10,448 bases of DNA from Bacteroidota bacterium (GTDB taxonomy: Bacteria > Bacteroidota > Ignavibacteria > SZUA-365): NCBI GenBank assembly GCA_018224415.1, contig JAGTUZ010000215.1:1-10448 (forward strand), given 5' to 3'. Positions 5,190 to 10,448 of this stretch are shown one piece after another. Below the pieces are notes generated by a model that was given only the letters and a program-made list of their open reading frames with translations, was not told the DNA's origin and ran no database searches. Numbering within the stretch: position 1 is the first letter of the stretch; each line of letters opens with the position of its first letter. Position numbers and translations under genes: made by a program.

Positions 5190-6152
5190 TCAGGGGGGCG
5201 TCGTCGCTTCCCCCAGCCCGTCGTCGAGAGGCAGGGCGCGGCGCTTCTTCCAGGCACTCCACCAGTCGTCGAAGAGCGGACAGAGCTGCATCGACAGCCA
5301 AGTGAACACCACGCCGCCGATGATGTCGATCACGTAATGGTAGCGCAGGTAGACCGTCGCGAATATCAGCAGGGAACCGGCGACGAGCAGGAACCAGCGT
5401 GACCGCGCGCGGTAGCGGAAGGCCAGCAGCATCACCAGCAGCGTGATCTCGGTGTGGCCGCTCGGAAAGACGTCGCGCTGGATCACTGCGGCGGGATACT
5501 CGGTGCCCGGCGGCGCGCTTTCGCCGGTGTTGGTGTACACGCGAAGCGCGGATGTGACAAGCACGCCGGGAAGGTCGCGGTCGGTGTTCTCGAAATCGTG
5601 CAAAGTGAATCGCGGTCCGATGGCGGGCACGGCCACGTAGCCGAGATACGAGAGGTAGAAGCCCAGCATCACAAGCAGGAAGACGTTCTTGAAGGCCTTC
5701 ATCCGCTTCTTGCGGTACAGGTCCACCACCAGCACGAAGGGCAGGAGGTAGTAACTCGCGTAAGCGAGCTGGAGGATTTCGGTCAGCACCGGAAAGGCGA
5801 AATGCCCGAGGAATATGGTTGGGTCACCGCCGAAAAGCAGACGGTCGATCGCGATCAATGCCGCGTCATAGTCCACTGGGTGGATGGCCGGCACGAGCAG
5901 GTACATCTCCTTGAACGCCACCGGGATCAGCGCCATCATGTAGAACCCGTGCAGCAGCTGCCAGCGATGGCCACGACGCGCGGCGTAGGTTGCGGTCAGC
6001 CAGATGGCGATAACGATGCCGGCGTTGGCCAGGACGTAGGTCCACCAGTACGTGATGTGCGGAGACCACACGACCATGCCCGCAGCAAGCAGGGTGAAGA
6101 ACACCGTGTTGAGGAAATCGGTGCTGTTGTGATGGGCGAAAAAGCGAAACAA
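5190..6152 (-). CDS. PAP2-superfamily membrane phosphatase/phosphotransferase (Aur1/inositol-phosphoceramide-synthase-like)
   Basis: This 320-residue polytopic membrane protein has about six hydrophobic helices. The acid-phosphatase-like motifs are FPSGHTE (229-235, His233) and YLRYHYVIDIIGG (268-280, His272 and Asp276), with VPAIGPRF (175-182) before them. That combination is typical of the PAP2_3 branch, which includes yeast Aur1-like inositolphosphotransferases and bacterial relatives, rather than the classic KxxxxxxRP form. It should remove or transfer phosphate groups on lipid headgroups at the membrane surface; the substrate is unknown. The C-terminal 25 residues are hydrophilic. It is the last gene of the operon, 51 nt after mgtE. 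The given start is TTG at 6152, but the good Shine-Dalgarno lies 30 nt upstream and an in-frame ATT (6176) sits 6 nt after it. The true N-terminus is therefore uncertain and may be 8 residues longer. Confidence 0.88.
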   Translation of the reverse strand: MFRFFAHHNSTDFLNTVFFTLLAAGMVVWSPHITYWWTYVLANAGIVIAIWLTATYAARRGHRWQLLHGFYMMALIPVAFKEMYLLVPAIHPVDYDAALIAIDRLLFGGDPTIFLGHFAFPVLTEILQLAYASYYLLPFVLVVDLYRKKRMKAFKNVFLLVMLGFYLSYLGYVAVPAIGPRFTLHDFENTDRDLPGVLVTSALRVYTNTGESAPPGTEYPAAVIQRDVFPSGHTEITLLVMLLAFRYRARSRWFLLVAGSLLIFATVYLRYHYVIDIIGGVVFTWLSMQLCPLFDDWWSAWKKRRALPLDDGLGEATTPP

Positions 6153-6179
6153 GCGAGCGCATCCGATGCTGTGAATGAA

Positions 6180-6193
6180 GGACCTCCTGGTCC
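6180..6193 (-). promoter_or_regulatory. Shine-Dalgarno inside a small hairpin upstream of the PAP2 gene
   Basis: Read on the minus strand, GGACC-AGGA-GGTCC is a 5-bp stem with a 4-nt loop. The Shine-Dalgarno AGGAGG (6188-6183) spans the loop and the 3' arm. It lies between the mgtE stop and the PAP2 gene. No ATG, GTG or TTG in the PAP2 frame occurs within 12 nt after it; the in-frame codon at good distance is ATT. Confidence 0.6.
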
Positions 6194-6203
6194 GGATACT
6201 TTC

Positions 6204-7625
6204 TCAGAGATAGATAATCGACAGGAAGCCGAGGTAGATGAACAGTCCCAGCGCGTCGTTCGAGGTGGTAATGAATGGTCCGGTGGCGAGGGCGGGGTCG
6301 ATGTCCATGCGGTCGAGGATGAGCGGCACTGTCGCGCCGACCAGCGTGGCGTTGATCATGACCACGAGCAGTGACAGGGCCACGGTCAGACCGAAATTCA
6401 CGTCACCGATCCAGAAGTACACCACGGCGAAAAGCAGGGAACTGAGAATGCTGCCGTTGAGCAGCGCGGCAGACACCTCGCGCACGAGACGCCGGAACGT
6501 ACGACTCAGCGCCAGCTCACCGGTGGCGAGTCCGCGCACGACGATGCTCGACGCCTGGATGCCGGCGTTGCCGCCCATGGCCATGATGATGGGAATGAAA
6601 AAGGCGGCGGCGATAATGCGGCTGAGTTCCGCCTCGAAGCTGCTCAGCACCAGGGCGGCGAGAATTTCCCCCGCGAACCCCACCAACAGCCATGGCAGCC
6701 GTCCGCGGAAAATTTCGAAAATGGAAGAGGAGGTGTCGGTATCCTCCATGATACCGGACATGCGCTGGATGTCTTCCTGCGCCTCTTCGTGGATGACGTC
6801 GGCGATGTCATCAAAGGTGATAATGCCAACCGGATGGTTGTCGGCGTCGACGACAGGCAGCGTCAACAGGTCGTACTTGCGCATGACGTTCGCCACGTCT
6901 TCCTGGTCCACGTCGGTACGCACGCTGATGACTTCCGGATCGTAAATATCGGAAATATGCGTGTGCGGTTTGACCAGGAGCAGGTTCTTCAGGTCCACCA
7001 CGCCGCGCATGACGCCGTCCTCGTCCACGACGTACACCTCGTAGATATCAGGCGTCTCCTCGGCGGTCTCGCGCACGGCGGCGATGGCGTCTTCCACCGT
7101 TCCGGCGAGCTGCACGACCGGAAACTCCGTGGCCATGAGTCCGCCCGCGGTTTCCTCGTCGTAGGAAAGCAGTTCGCGCAGTTCTGCGGAATCCTCCGGC
7201 TCGAGCTTCTCGAGCACCTGCTGGGCGATCGCCTCGTCCAGCTCCGCCACGATATCCACCGCGTCATCTGAATCCAGCTCCTCGACGATTTCAGTGAGAC
7301 GCTTGGCGCTGAGTTCCTCGAAAAAATCCTCGCGCACGTTCTCGTGCAGGTCGAGCAGGACCTCCGACGCTTCCTCCGGAGGGAGTATCTCGAAGAGGTA
7401 CCGTCCTTCCTCGCGCGGCAGCTCGTTGATGATCGAGGCAATGTCGGCGGAATGCAGGTCGAGCAGGATGTTGAGCAGGGCGGGACGCGCCTCGGCACGG
7501 ACCAACTCCTCGATATCCTCGAGCAGTTCCGCGTCGGCGATGACGGTCGTCGACTGCACGCCGTCGACGGAGTCGAAGAACACGTCTTCGTCTTCGCTGG
7601 CGTTATTTTTTTCGTGTTCCGTCAT
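6204..7625 (-). CDS. mgtE: MgtE-family magnesium transporter
   Basis: This 473-residue homodimeric inner-membrane Mg2+ channel is complete. The acidic N-terminal helical domain (about 30-160) carries repeated hydrophobic/acidic motifs such as LLDLHSADIASIINELP. Two CBS domains follow (about 165-225 and 227-285; VYVVDEDGVMRGVVDLK and LPVVDADNHPVGIITFDD), then the plug helix and a membrane domain with about five helices from 310 on. Hallmarks are PIIMAMGGNAGIQASSIVVR (345-364) and the last helix pair with GPFITTSNDALGLFIY, where Asp457 corresponds to the conserved pore Asp. In characterised MgtE, Mg2+ binding to the acidic cytosolic domains closes the pore. The ATG overlaps the end of rsmA by 23 nt and is preceded by AAGGAG 3 nt upstream, so translation is probably coupled. 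No M-box riboswitch can precede it, because it is internal to the operon. Confidence 0.96.
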   Translation of the reverse strand: MTEHEKNNASEDEDVFFDSVDGVQSTTVIADAELLEDIEELVRAEARPALLNILLDLHSADIASIINELPREEGRYLFEILPPEEASEVLLDLHENVREDFFEELSAKRLTEIVEELDSDDAVDIVAELDEAIAQQVLEKLEPEDSAELRELLSYDEETAGGLMATEFPVVQLAGTVEDAIAAVRETAEETPDIYEVYVVDEDGVMRGVVDLKNLLLVKPHTHISDIYDPEVISVRTDVDQEDVANVMRKYDLLTLPVVDADNHPVGIITFDDIADVIHEEAQEDIQRMSGIMEDTDTSSSIFEIFRGRLPWLLVGFAGEILAALVLSSFEAELSRIIAAAFFIPIIMAMGGNAGIQASSIVVRGLATGELALSRTFRRLVREVSAALLNGSILSSLLFAVVYFWIGDVNFGLTVALSLLVVMINATLVGATVPLILDRMDIDPALATGPFITTSNDALGLFIYLGFLSIIYL

Positions 7626-8463
7626 CTTCTCCTTGTTCTGCTCTGCCGGCGTCGCCGCCGAGGTGGTCGATGAGGTTGCTCAGGGTGATGAAATCGGTGA
7701 TGGCGAGCTGCTCGGGTCGCAGCGACAGGAAGGCCGTTGCCTCGCCGTTGATGTCGTCGCGTGATATTCCCAGCTGCCGGAGGGAGTTGGAAAGGGTTTT
7801 TCTTCTCTGCCCGAACGTGGCTTTTACCAATCTTCTAAAAAACGAATAATTCCGGATTTTCGCCAGACGTGTCTGTTCGAAACGCAGGTGCAATACGGTT
7901 GACCATACTTTGGGTTTCGGTGTGAAGACATTGGGCGAGACATGGAAGCAGCGCCGCACGGCGGCGTGCGTCTGCGTGATCACCGAGAGAATGCCGTATT
8001 CCTTGTTTCCCTCCGCCGCCAGGATGCGCTCGGCCACCTCGCGCTGCATCATCACCACGGCGTCGGACACTGCATTGTGAAAGTCGAACAGACGGAAGAG
8101 TATCTGGCTGGTGATGTTGTACGGGAGGTTGCCGATCACCCGGAGCTTCGTGCCGTCGGGCGGCAGCAGCGCGGTGGGATCGACACGAAGGATGTCGGCA
8201 TGCCGCAGCTCGACGCGTGGGTGCTGCCCGGGTGGAAACACGTCGCGCAACGCCTCCACCGCCCGCGCATCGATGTCAGCCGCGATGAGGTGGCAGCCAC
8301 TGGCGGCAAGAATACGTGTCAGCACGCCGGGCCCCGGACCGACTTCCAGCACATGGTCCTCCGGCTGCGGATCCAGCTGCGCGACGATGTTGCGCGCGAT
8401 GTTTCCGTCGTGCAGGAAATGTTGACCAAGCGATTTTTTCGGGGAATATGGGGCCGTGCGCAT
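7603..8463 (-). CDS. rsmA: RsmA/KsgA, 16S rRNA adenine dimethyltransferase
   Basis: This 286-residue enzyme dimethylates the two adjacent adenines in helix 45 of 16S rRNA (A1518/A1519 in E. coli numbering) with S-adenosylmethionine, a late checkpoint of 30S assembly. Motifs are KKSLGQHFL (9-17), SAM-binding EVGPGPGVLT (40-49), AADIDARAVE (61-70), HADIL, catalytic NLPYNI (112-117), TPKPKVWSTV (181-190) and FGQRRKTLSNSLR (217-229). The start at ATG 8463 puts 8 residues before KKSLGQHF, as is usual; the frame is open much further upstream, but that is antisense to era. The last 20 residues form a charged tail beyond the usual fold, partly encoded in the 23-nt overlap with mgtE. No Shine-Dalgarno is visible. 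It leads the rsmA-mgtE-PAP2 operon and is divergent from era. Confidence 0.97.
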   Translation of the reverse strand: MRTAPYSPKKSLGQHFLHDGNIARNIVAQLDPQPEDHVLEVGPGPGVLTRILAASGCHLIAADIDARAVEALRDVFPPGQHPRVELRHADILRVDPTALLPPDGTKLRVIGNLPYNITSQILFRLFDFHNAVSDAVVMMQREVAERILAAEGNKEYGILSVITQTHAAVRRCFHVSPNVFTPKPKVWSTVLHLRFEQTRLAKIRNYSFFRRLVKATFGQRRKTLSNSLRQLGISRDDINGEATAFLSLRPEQLAITDFITLSNLIDHLGGDAGRAEQGEDDGTRKK

Positions 8464-8517
8464 GAAGCAATGTACGAAATCACGAAGACACCGTCGTCCA
8501 GGTGACATGTGCATGTT

Positions 8518-8548
8518 TTTGAATTTCGCCGCCGTTGCTCTACCTTGG
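8518..8548 (+). promoter_or_regulatory. Candidate Bacteroidota-type promoter of era
   Basis: TTTG (8518-8521) and TACCTTGG (8541-8548) are separated by 19 nt, one mismatch from TTTG-N19-21-TAnnTTTG. Transcription would then begin within a few bases of the ATG at 8554, making a leaderless or nearly leaderless mRNA. The sequence just before the ATG (CCTCC) cannot act as a Shine-Dalgarno, which agrees. Confidence 0.5.
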
Positions 8549-8553
8549 CCTCC

Positions 8554-9468
8554 ATGACAGCAACCGAATCCACTCCGCCCGTCTTCCGTTGCGGCTATGT
8601 CGCGCTTGTCGGCGCGCCGAACGCGGGGAAGTCCACACTGATGAACGCCCTGCTGGGCATGAAGATATCCATCGTCACGGCCAAGCCCCAGACGACGCGC
8701 AAGCGCGTGCTCGGCTTCCATACCGGGCCGGAACACCAGATCATCTTCATTGACACGCCCGGACTGATCAAACCGAAATACGTACTGCAGACGGCCATGG
8801 TCAACGCCGCACACATGGCCATCGGTGAGGCCGACGCAAGCTGCTTCCTGCTTGACGCGCAGCGGGCGATCGACCGCGGCGACCTGCTGCCGGATGGACT
8901 GCGGGATCTGTTCCGCGCGGCGGGACAACCGGTCTTTGCCGTCCTTACGAAAAGCGATCTCGTCGCCGACAAGAAGCAGCTGCTGCCATTGATGGCGCGG
9001 CTCTACGAGGCCTATCCTTTCGTCACGGTGATTCCCATCAGTTCGGTGGAAGCACAGGGACTCGACGGTCTGCTCGACGAATTGAAAGCGGTGATGCCCG
9101 AAGGACCGCAGATGTATCCCGAAGACATGCTTTCCGACGCACCGGAACGCTTCTTTGTCAGCGAGATCATCCGCGAAAAGATTTTCGAGCAGTTCCGCCA
9201 GGAAGTGCCGTATGCCACCGAGGTGTTCATCGCCGAATACCGTGAGGAGGAGGAACGCGACCACATCGCCGCGGAAATCATCGTCGAGCGCGAGAGCCAG
9301 AAACGCATTCTCATCGGCGCGAAAGGCGCCGCCATCAAGGCCATCGGCACTGCCGCCCGTATCGACATCGAGGAATTTCTCCAGCGCAAGGTCTTTCTGG
9401 AGCTGCATGTCCGCATTCGCGAGGGCTGGCGTGACAGCGAGGCCTGGGTGCGCCGGCTGGGATATTAG
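8554..9468 (+). CDS. era: Era, ribosome-assembly GTPase
   Basis: This 304-residue GTPase binds the 3' end of 16S rRNA and helps finish the 30S subunit. The G domain has G1 GAPNAGKST (20-28), G2 Thr47/Thr48, G3 DTPG (67-70), G4 TKSD (132-135, where most Era proteins have NKxD) and G5 near ISS (162-164). A C-terminal KH domain (about 205-290) contains EIIVERESQK and the GxxG loop GAKG (255-258). The length equals that of typical Era proteins (about 300). The ATG at 8554 leaves 13 residues before CGYVALVG, as in the family. An upstream in-frame GTG at 8509 would add 15 residues, but it lies upstream of the candidate -7 box. It is divergent from rsmA, whose product acts on the same region of 16S rRNA; in E. 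coli extra KsgA suppresses a cold-sensitive era mutant. Confidence 0.96.
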   Translation: MTATESTPPVFRCGYVALVGAPNAGKSTLMNALLGMKISIVTAKPQTTRKRVLGFHTGPEHQIIFIDTPGLIKPKYVLQTAMVNAAHMAIGEADASCFLLDAQRAIDRGDLLPDGLRDLFRAAGQPVFAVLTKSDLVADKKQLLPLMARLYEAYPFVTVIPISSVEAQGLDGLLDELKAVMPEGPQMYPEDMLSDAPERFFVSEIIREKIFEQFRQEVPYATEVFIAEYREEEERDHIAAEIIVERESQKRILIGAKGAAIKAIGTAARIDIEEFLQRKVFLELHVRIREGWRDSEAWVRRLGY

Positions 9469-9514
9469 CGGATAGGCGGGGAGGCGGGAAAGCGGGGAGG
9501 CGGATAGGTGGGGA
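9467..9514 (+). repeat. Six-unit 8-bp G-rich tandem repeat at the end of era
   Basis: Units in order are AGCGGATA, GGCGGGGA, GGCGGGAA, AGCGGGGA, GGCGGATA and GGTGGGGA, with rough consensus GGCGGGGA. The first unit contains the last two bases of the era stop codon. Four runs of three or four G (9478-9481, 9486-9488, 9494-9497, 9510-9513) could form a G-quadruplex on the plus strand or in the era mRNA tail. Confidence 0.75.
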
Positions 9515-9527
9515 GCATGTCTGGGGA

Positions 9528-9547
9528 CGGCGCGCTCCAGCGCGCCG
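9528..9547. repeat. GC-rich palindrome downstream of era
   Basis: CGGCGCGCT (9528-9536), CC, AGCGCGCCG (9539-9547) form a perfect 9-bp inverted repeat 59 nt after the era stop codon. It would make a very stable hairpin but has no T tract on either side, so it is not a standard terminator. It may be an mRNA end-protecting hairpin or a dispersed intergenic repeat. Confidence 0.6.
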
Positions 9548-9598
9548 AGCAGACAACACAGATCATTTACGAACCGAAATTACTAACAAGGCACGACC

Positions 9599-10448
9599 AT
9601 GCCTCGCTCATCCCCCTCCCGACGTCTCTTCCTCAAGGCCGCATCGCTGCTGGGCCTGACGGCCGCCGCGGCACCGTCCGCGCTGGCCCGTCGCGCGGCC
9701 ACCTCGCCACTGCTGCGCGCGGGGAAGGGCACGCTGCCGCTGTCCATCGCCAGCGCGAACGGTCTTGCCGCCACGGCGCGGGCGATGGAACTGCTCCGCG
9801 CGGGACGCGACACGCTCGACGCGGTGATCGCCGGGGTGAACATCGTCGAGAATGATCCAGAAGACGATACCGTCGGTTATGGCGGACTCCCGAACGAAGA
9901 CGGCGTCGTCGAACTCGACTCCTGCGTCATGCATGGTCCGACGGGACGCGGAGCCGGGGTCGCGGCACTGCGCAACATCAAGAATCCTTCCCTCGTCGCG
10001 CAGCGGGTGATGGAGCGCAGTGACCATGTGCTCATCGTGGGAGAGGGCGCGCTGCGCTTCGCCCGCGCGCATGGCTTTACAGAAGAAAATCTGCTCACCG
10101 ACGCGGCGCGCGAGAAATGGCTGCAGTGGAAGGAAACGCTCAGCAAGCACGACGACTGGCTGCCGCCGCATGGTCCGGACGACCGGGATATCGGCATGGA
10201 CCTGCACCCGGATGACGGACGCGGCGCACGGGTGTGGACGCGGGAACTGTCGCGTCCCACGGGCACAATCAACTGTCTCGGTGTGAACGCGGCGGGCGAG
10301 GTCTCCGGTGTCACGACCACCAGCGGACTCGCCTTCAAGATTCCCGGCCGTGTGGGCGACAGTCCCATCCTCGGCGCGGGACTGTATGTCGACAACGCCG
10401 TCGGAGCGGCAGGATCCACCGGACGCGGCGAGGCCAACCTGCTTTCGC
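9599..10448 (+). CDS. Tat-exported glycosylasparaginase (N4-(beta-N-acetylglucosaminyl)-L-asparaginase family), 3' truncated
   Basis: The frame stays open to the window end, giving the first 283 residues of an Ntn-hydrolase. The N-terminus is a clear Tat signal: SRRLFLK (7-13), a hydrophobic stretch and a likely cleavage after ALA (28-30). The mature part follows glycosylasparaginase: VGYGGLPNEDG (92-102), LDSCVMHG, LRNIKNPSLVAQRV, VGEGALRFA, then the predicted autoprocessing site TGT-INC with Thr223 as the nucleophile. After it come TTTSGLAFKIPGRVGDSPI (239-257, with Arg251 and Asp254 as substrate-binding residues) and GAGLYVDN. Family members self-cleave before the Thr and hydrolyse the GlcNAc-Asn linkage or related beta-aspartyl bonds; a periplasmic or exported role in glycopeptide scavenging is inferred. 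Gly precedes the nucleophile where the Flavobacterium enzyme has Asp. The ATG at 9599 is the only start that keeps the Tat motif; no strong Shine-Dalgarno precedes it. Confidence 0.9.
   Translation, partial: MPRSSPSRRLFLKAASLLGLTAAAAPSALARRAATSPLLRAGKGTLPLSIASANGLAATARAMELLRAGRDTLDAVIAGVNIVENDPEDDTVGYGGLPNEDGVVELDSCVMHGPTGRGAGVAALRNIKNPSLVAQRVMERSDHVLIVGEGALRFARAHGFTEENLLTDAAREKWLQWKETLSKHDDWLPPHGPDDRDIGMDLHPDDGRGARVWTRELSRPTGTINCLGVNAAGEVSGVTTTSGLAFKIPGRVGDSPILGAGLYVDNAVGAAGSTGRGEANLLS

Noticed and set aside
5454..6374. 306-residue plus-strand open frame opposite PAP2 and mgtE
   Set aside because: Complement of two clear membrane-protein genes; repetitive His/Val/Glu/Gln composition is typical of an antisense shadow.
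7626..7660. Magnesium-responsive riboswitch (M-box) before mgtE
   Set aside because: mgtE overlaps rsmA by 23 nt, so no leader exists that could hold an M-box.
8505..8516. ACATG-TG-CATGT palindrome followed by a T run in the era/rsmA spacer
   Set aside because: The stem is only 5 bp with a 2-nt loop, too weak for a terminator, and there is no transcript to end at that place.
8509..8553. GTG start adding 15 residues to Era
   Set aside because: The added residues are not Era-like and would be upstream of the candidate -7 box; ATG 8554 gives the family-typical length. It remains a weak alternative because AGGTGA lies just upstream.
8464..9408. N-terminal extension of the rsmA frame to 601 residues
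   Set aside because: The added 315 residues are antisense to era; RsmA family members start a few residues before KKSLGQHF, at 8463.
9508..9855. 115-residue plus-strand frame overlapping the Tat enzyme start
   Set aside because: It is a different frame of the same coding region; the frame from 9599 carries the Tat motif and conserved family motifs.

Overview
The window is a GC-rich bacterial chromosomal segment (roughly 60% GC by eye) of mostly core genes with a small accessory patch. The best taxonomic clue is the promoter in front of the tRNA gene, TTG-N20-TATATTTG, which fits the Bacteroidota-type sigma-A consensus (TTTG-N19-21-TAnnTTTG). A second, near-consensus copy (TTTG-N19-TACCTTGG) precedes era. 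Together with sparse Shine-Dalgarno use in several genes, this suggests the Bacteroidota/Chlorobiota/Ignavibacteria group. No rRNA or other marker confirms that placement.

Layout. Positions 1-3174 (+) look like one operon: the 3' end of larC (nickel-pincer cofactor synthesis), then a membrane histidine kinase and a sigma54-dependent response regulator of the NtrY/NtrX-like kind, 9 nt apart. Positions 3180-3371 hold a self-contained tRNA-Gly(GCC) unit with promoter, leader hairpin, tRNA and intrinsic terminator. Positions 3372-5080 (+) are the accessory patch: an unrecognised exported or membrane glycine-rich protein and a MazE/MazF toxin-antitoxin pair with a palindromic operator overlapping its -10 box. 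Positions 5190-8463 (-) are an rsmA(ksgA)-mgtE-PAP2 operon, read in that order. It encodes the 16S rRNA dimethyltransferase, a magnesium channel and a membrane phosphatase or phosphotransferase of the PAP2/Aur1-like type. Divergent from it, 8554-9468 (+) is era, the 30S-assembly GTPase. After an octamer-repeat and hairpin spacer comes the 5' part of a Tat-exported glycosylasparaginase, which runs off the window at 10448.

How the genes fit together. RsmA and Era both act in late 30S maturation near the 3' end of 16S rRNA and share one 90-nt divergent promoter region. The kinase and regulator form a typical cognate pair whose output would need sigma54. The MazEF pair is self-contained. I see no CRISPR array, insertion sequence, phage gene or clearly new multi-gene system. 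The points most worth checking are the anomalous start of the PAP2 gene (good Shine-Dalgarno but no normal start codon after it), the 8-bp tandem repeat abutting the era stop codon, the operators and hairpins around the tRNA and mazEF promoters, and the lysine after the phospho-accepting histidine of the kinase.
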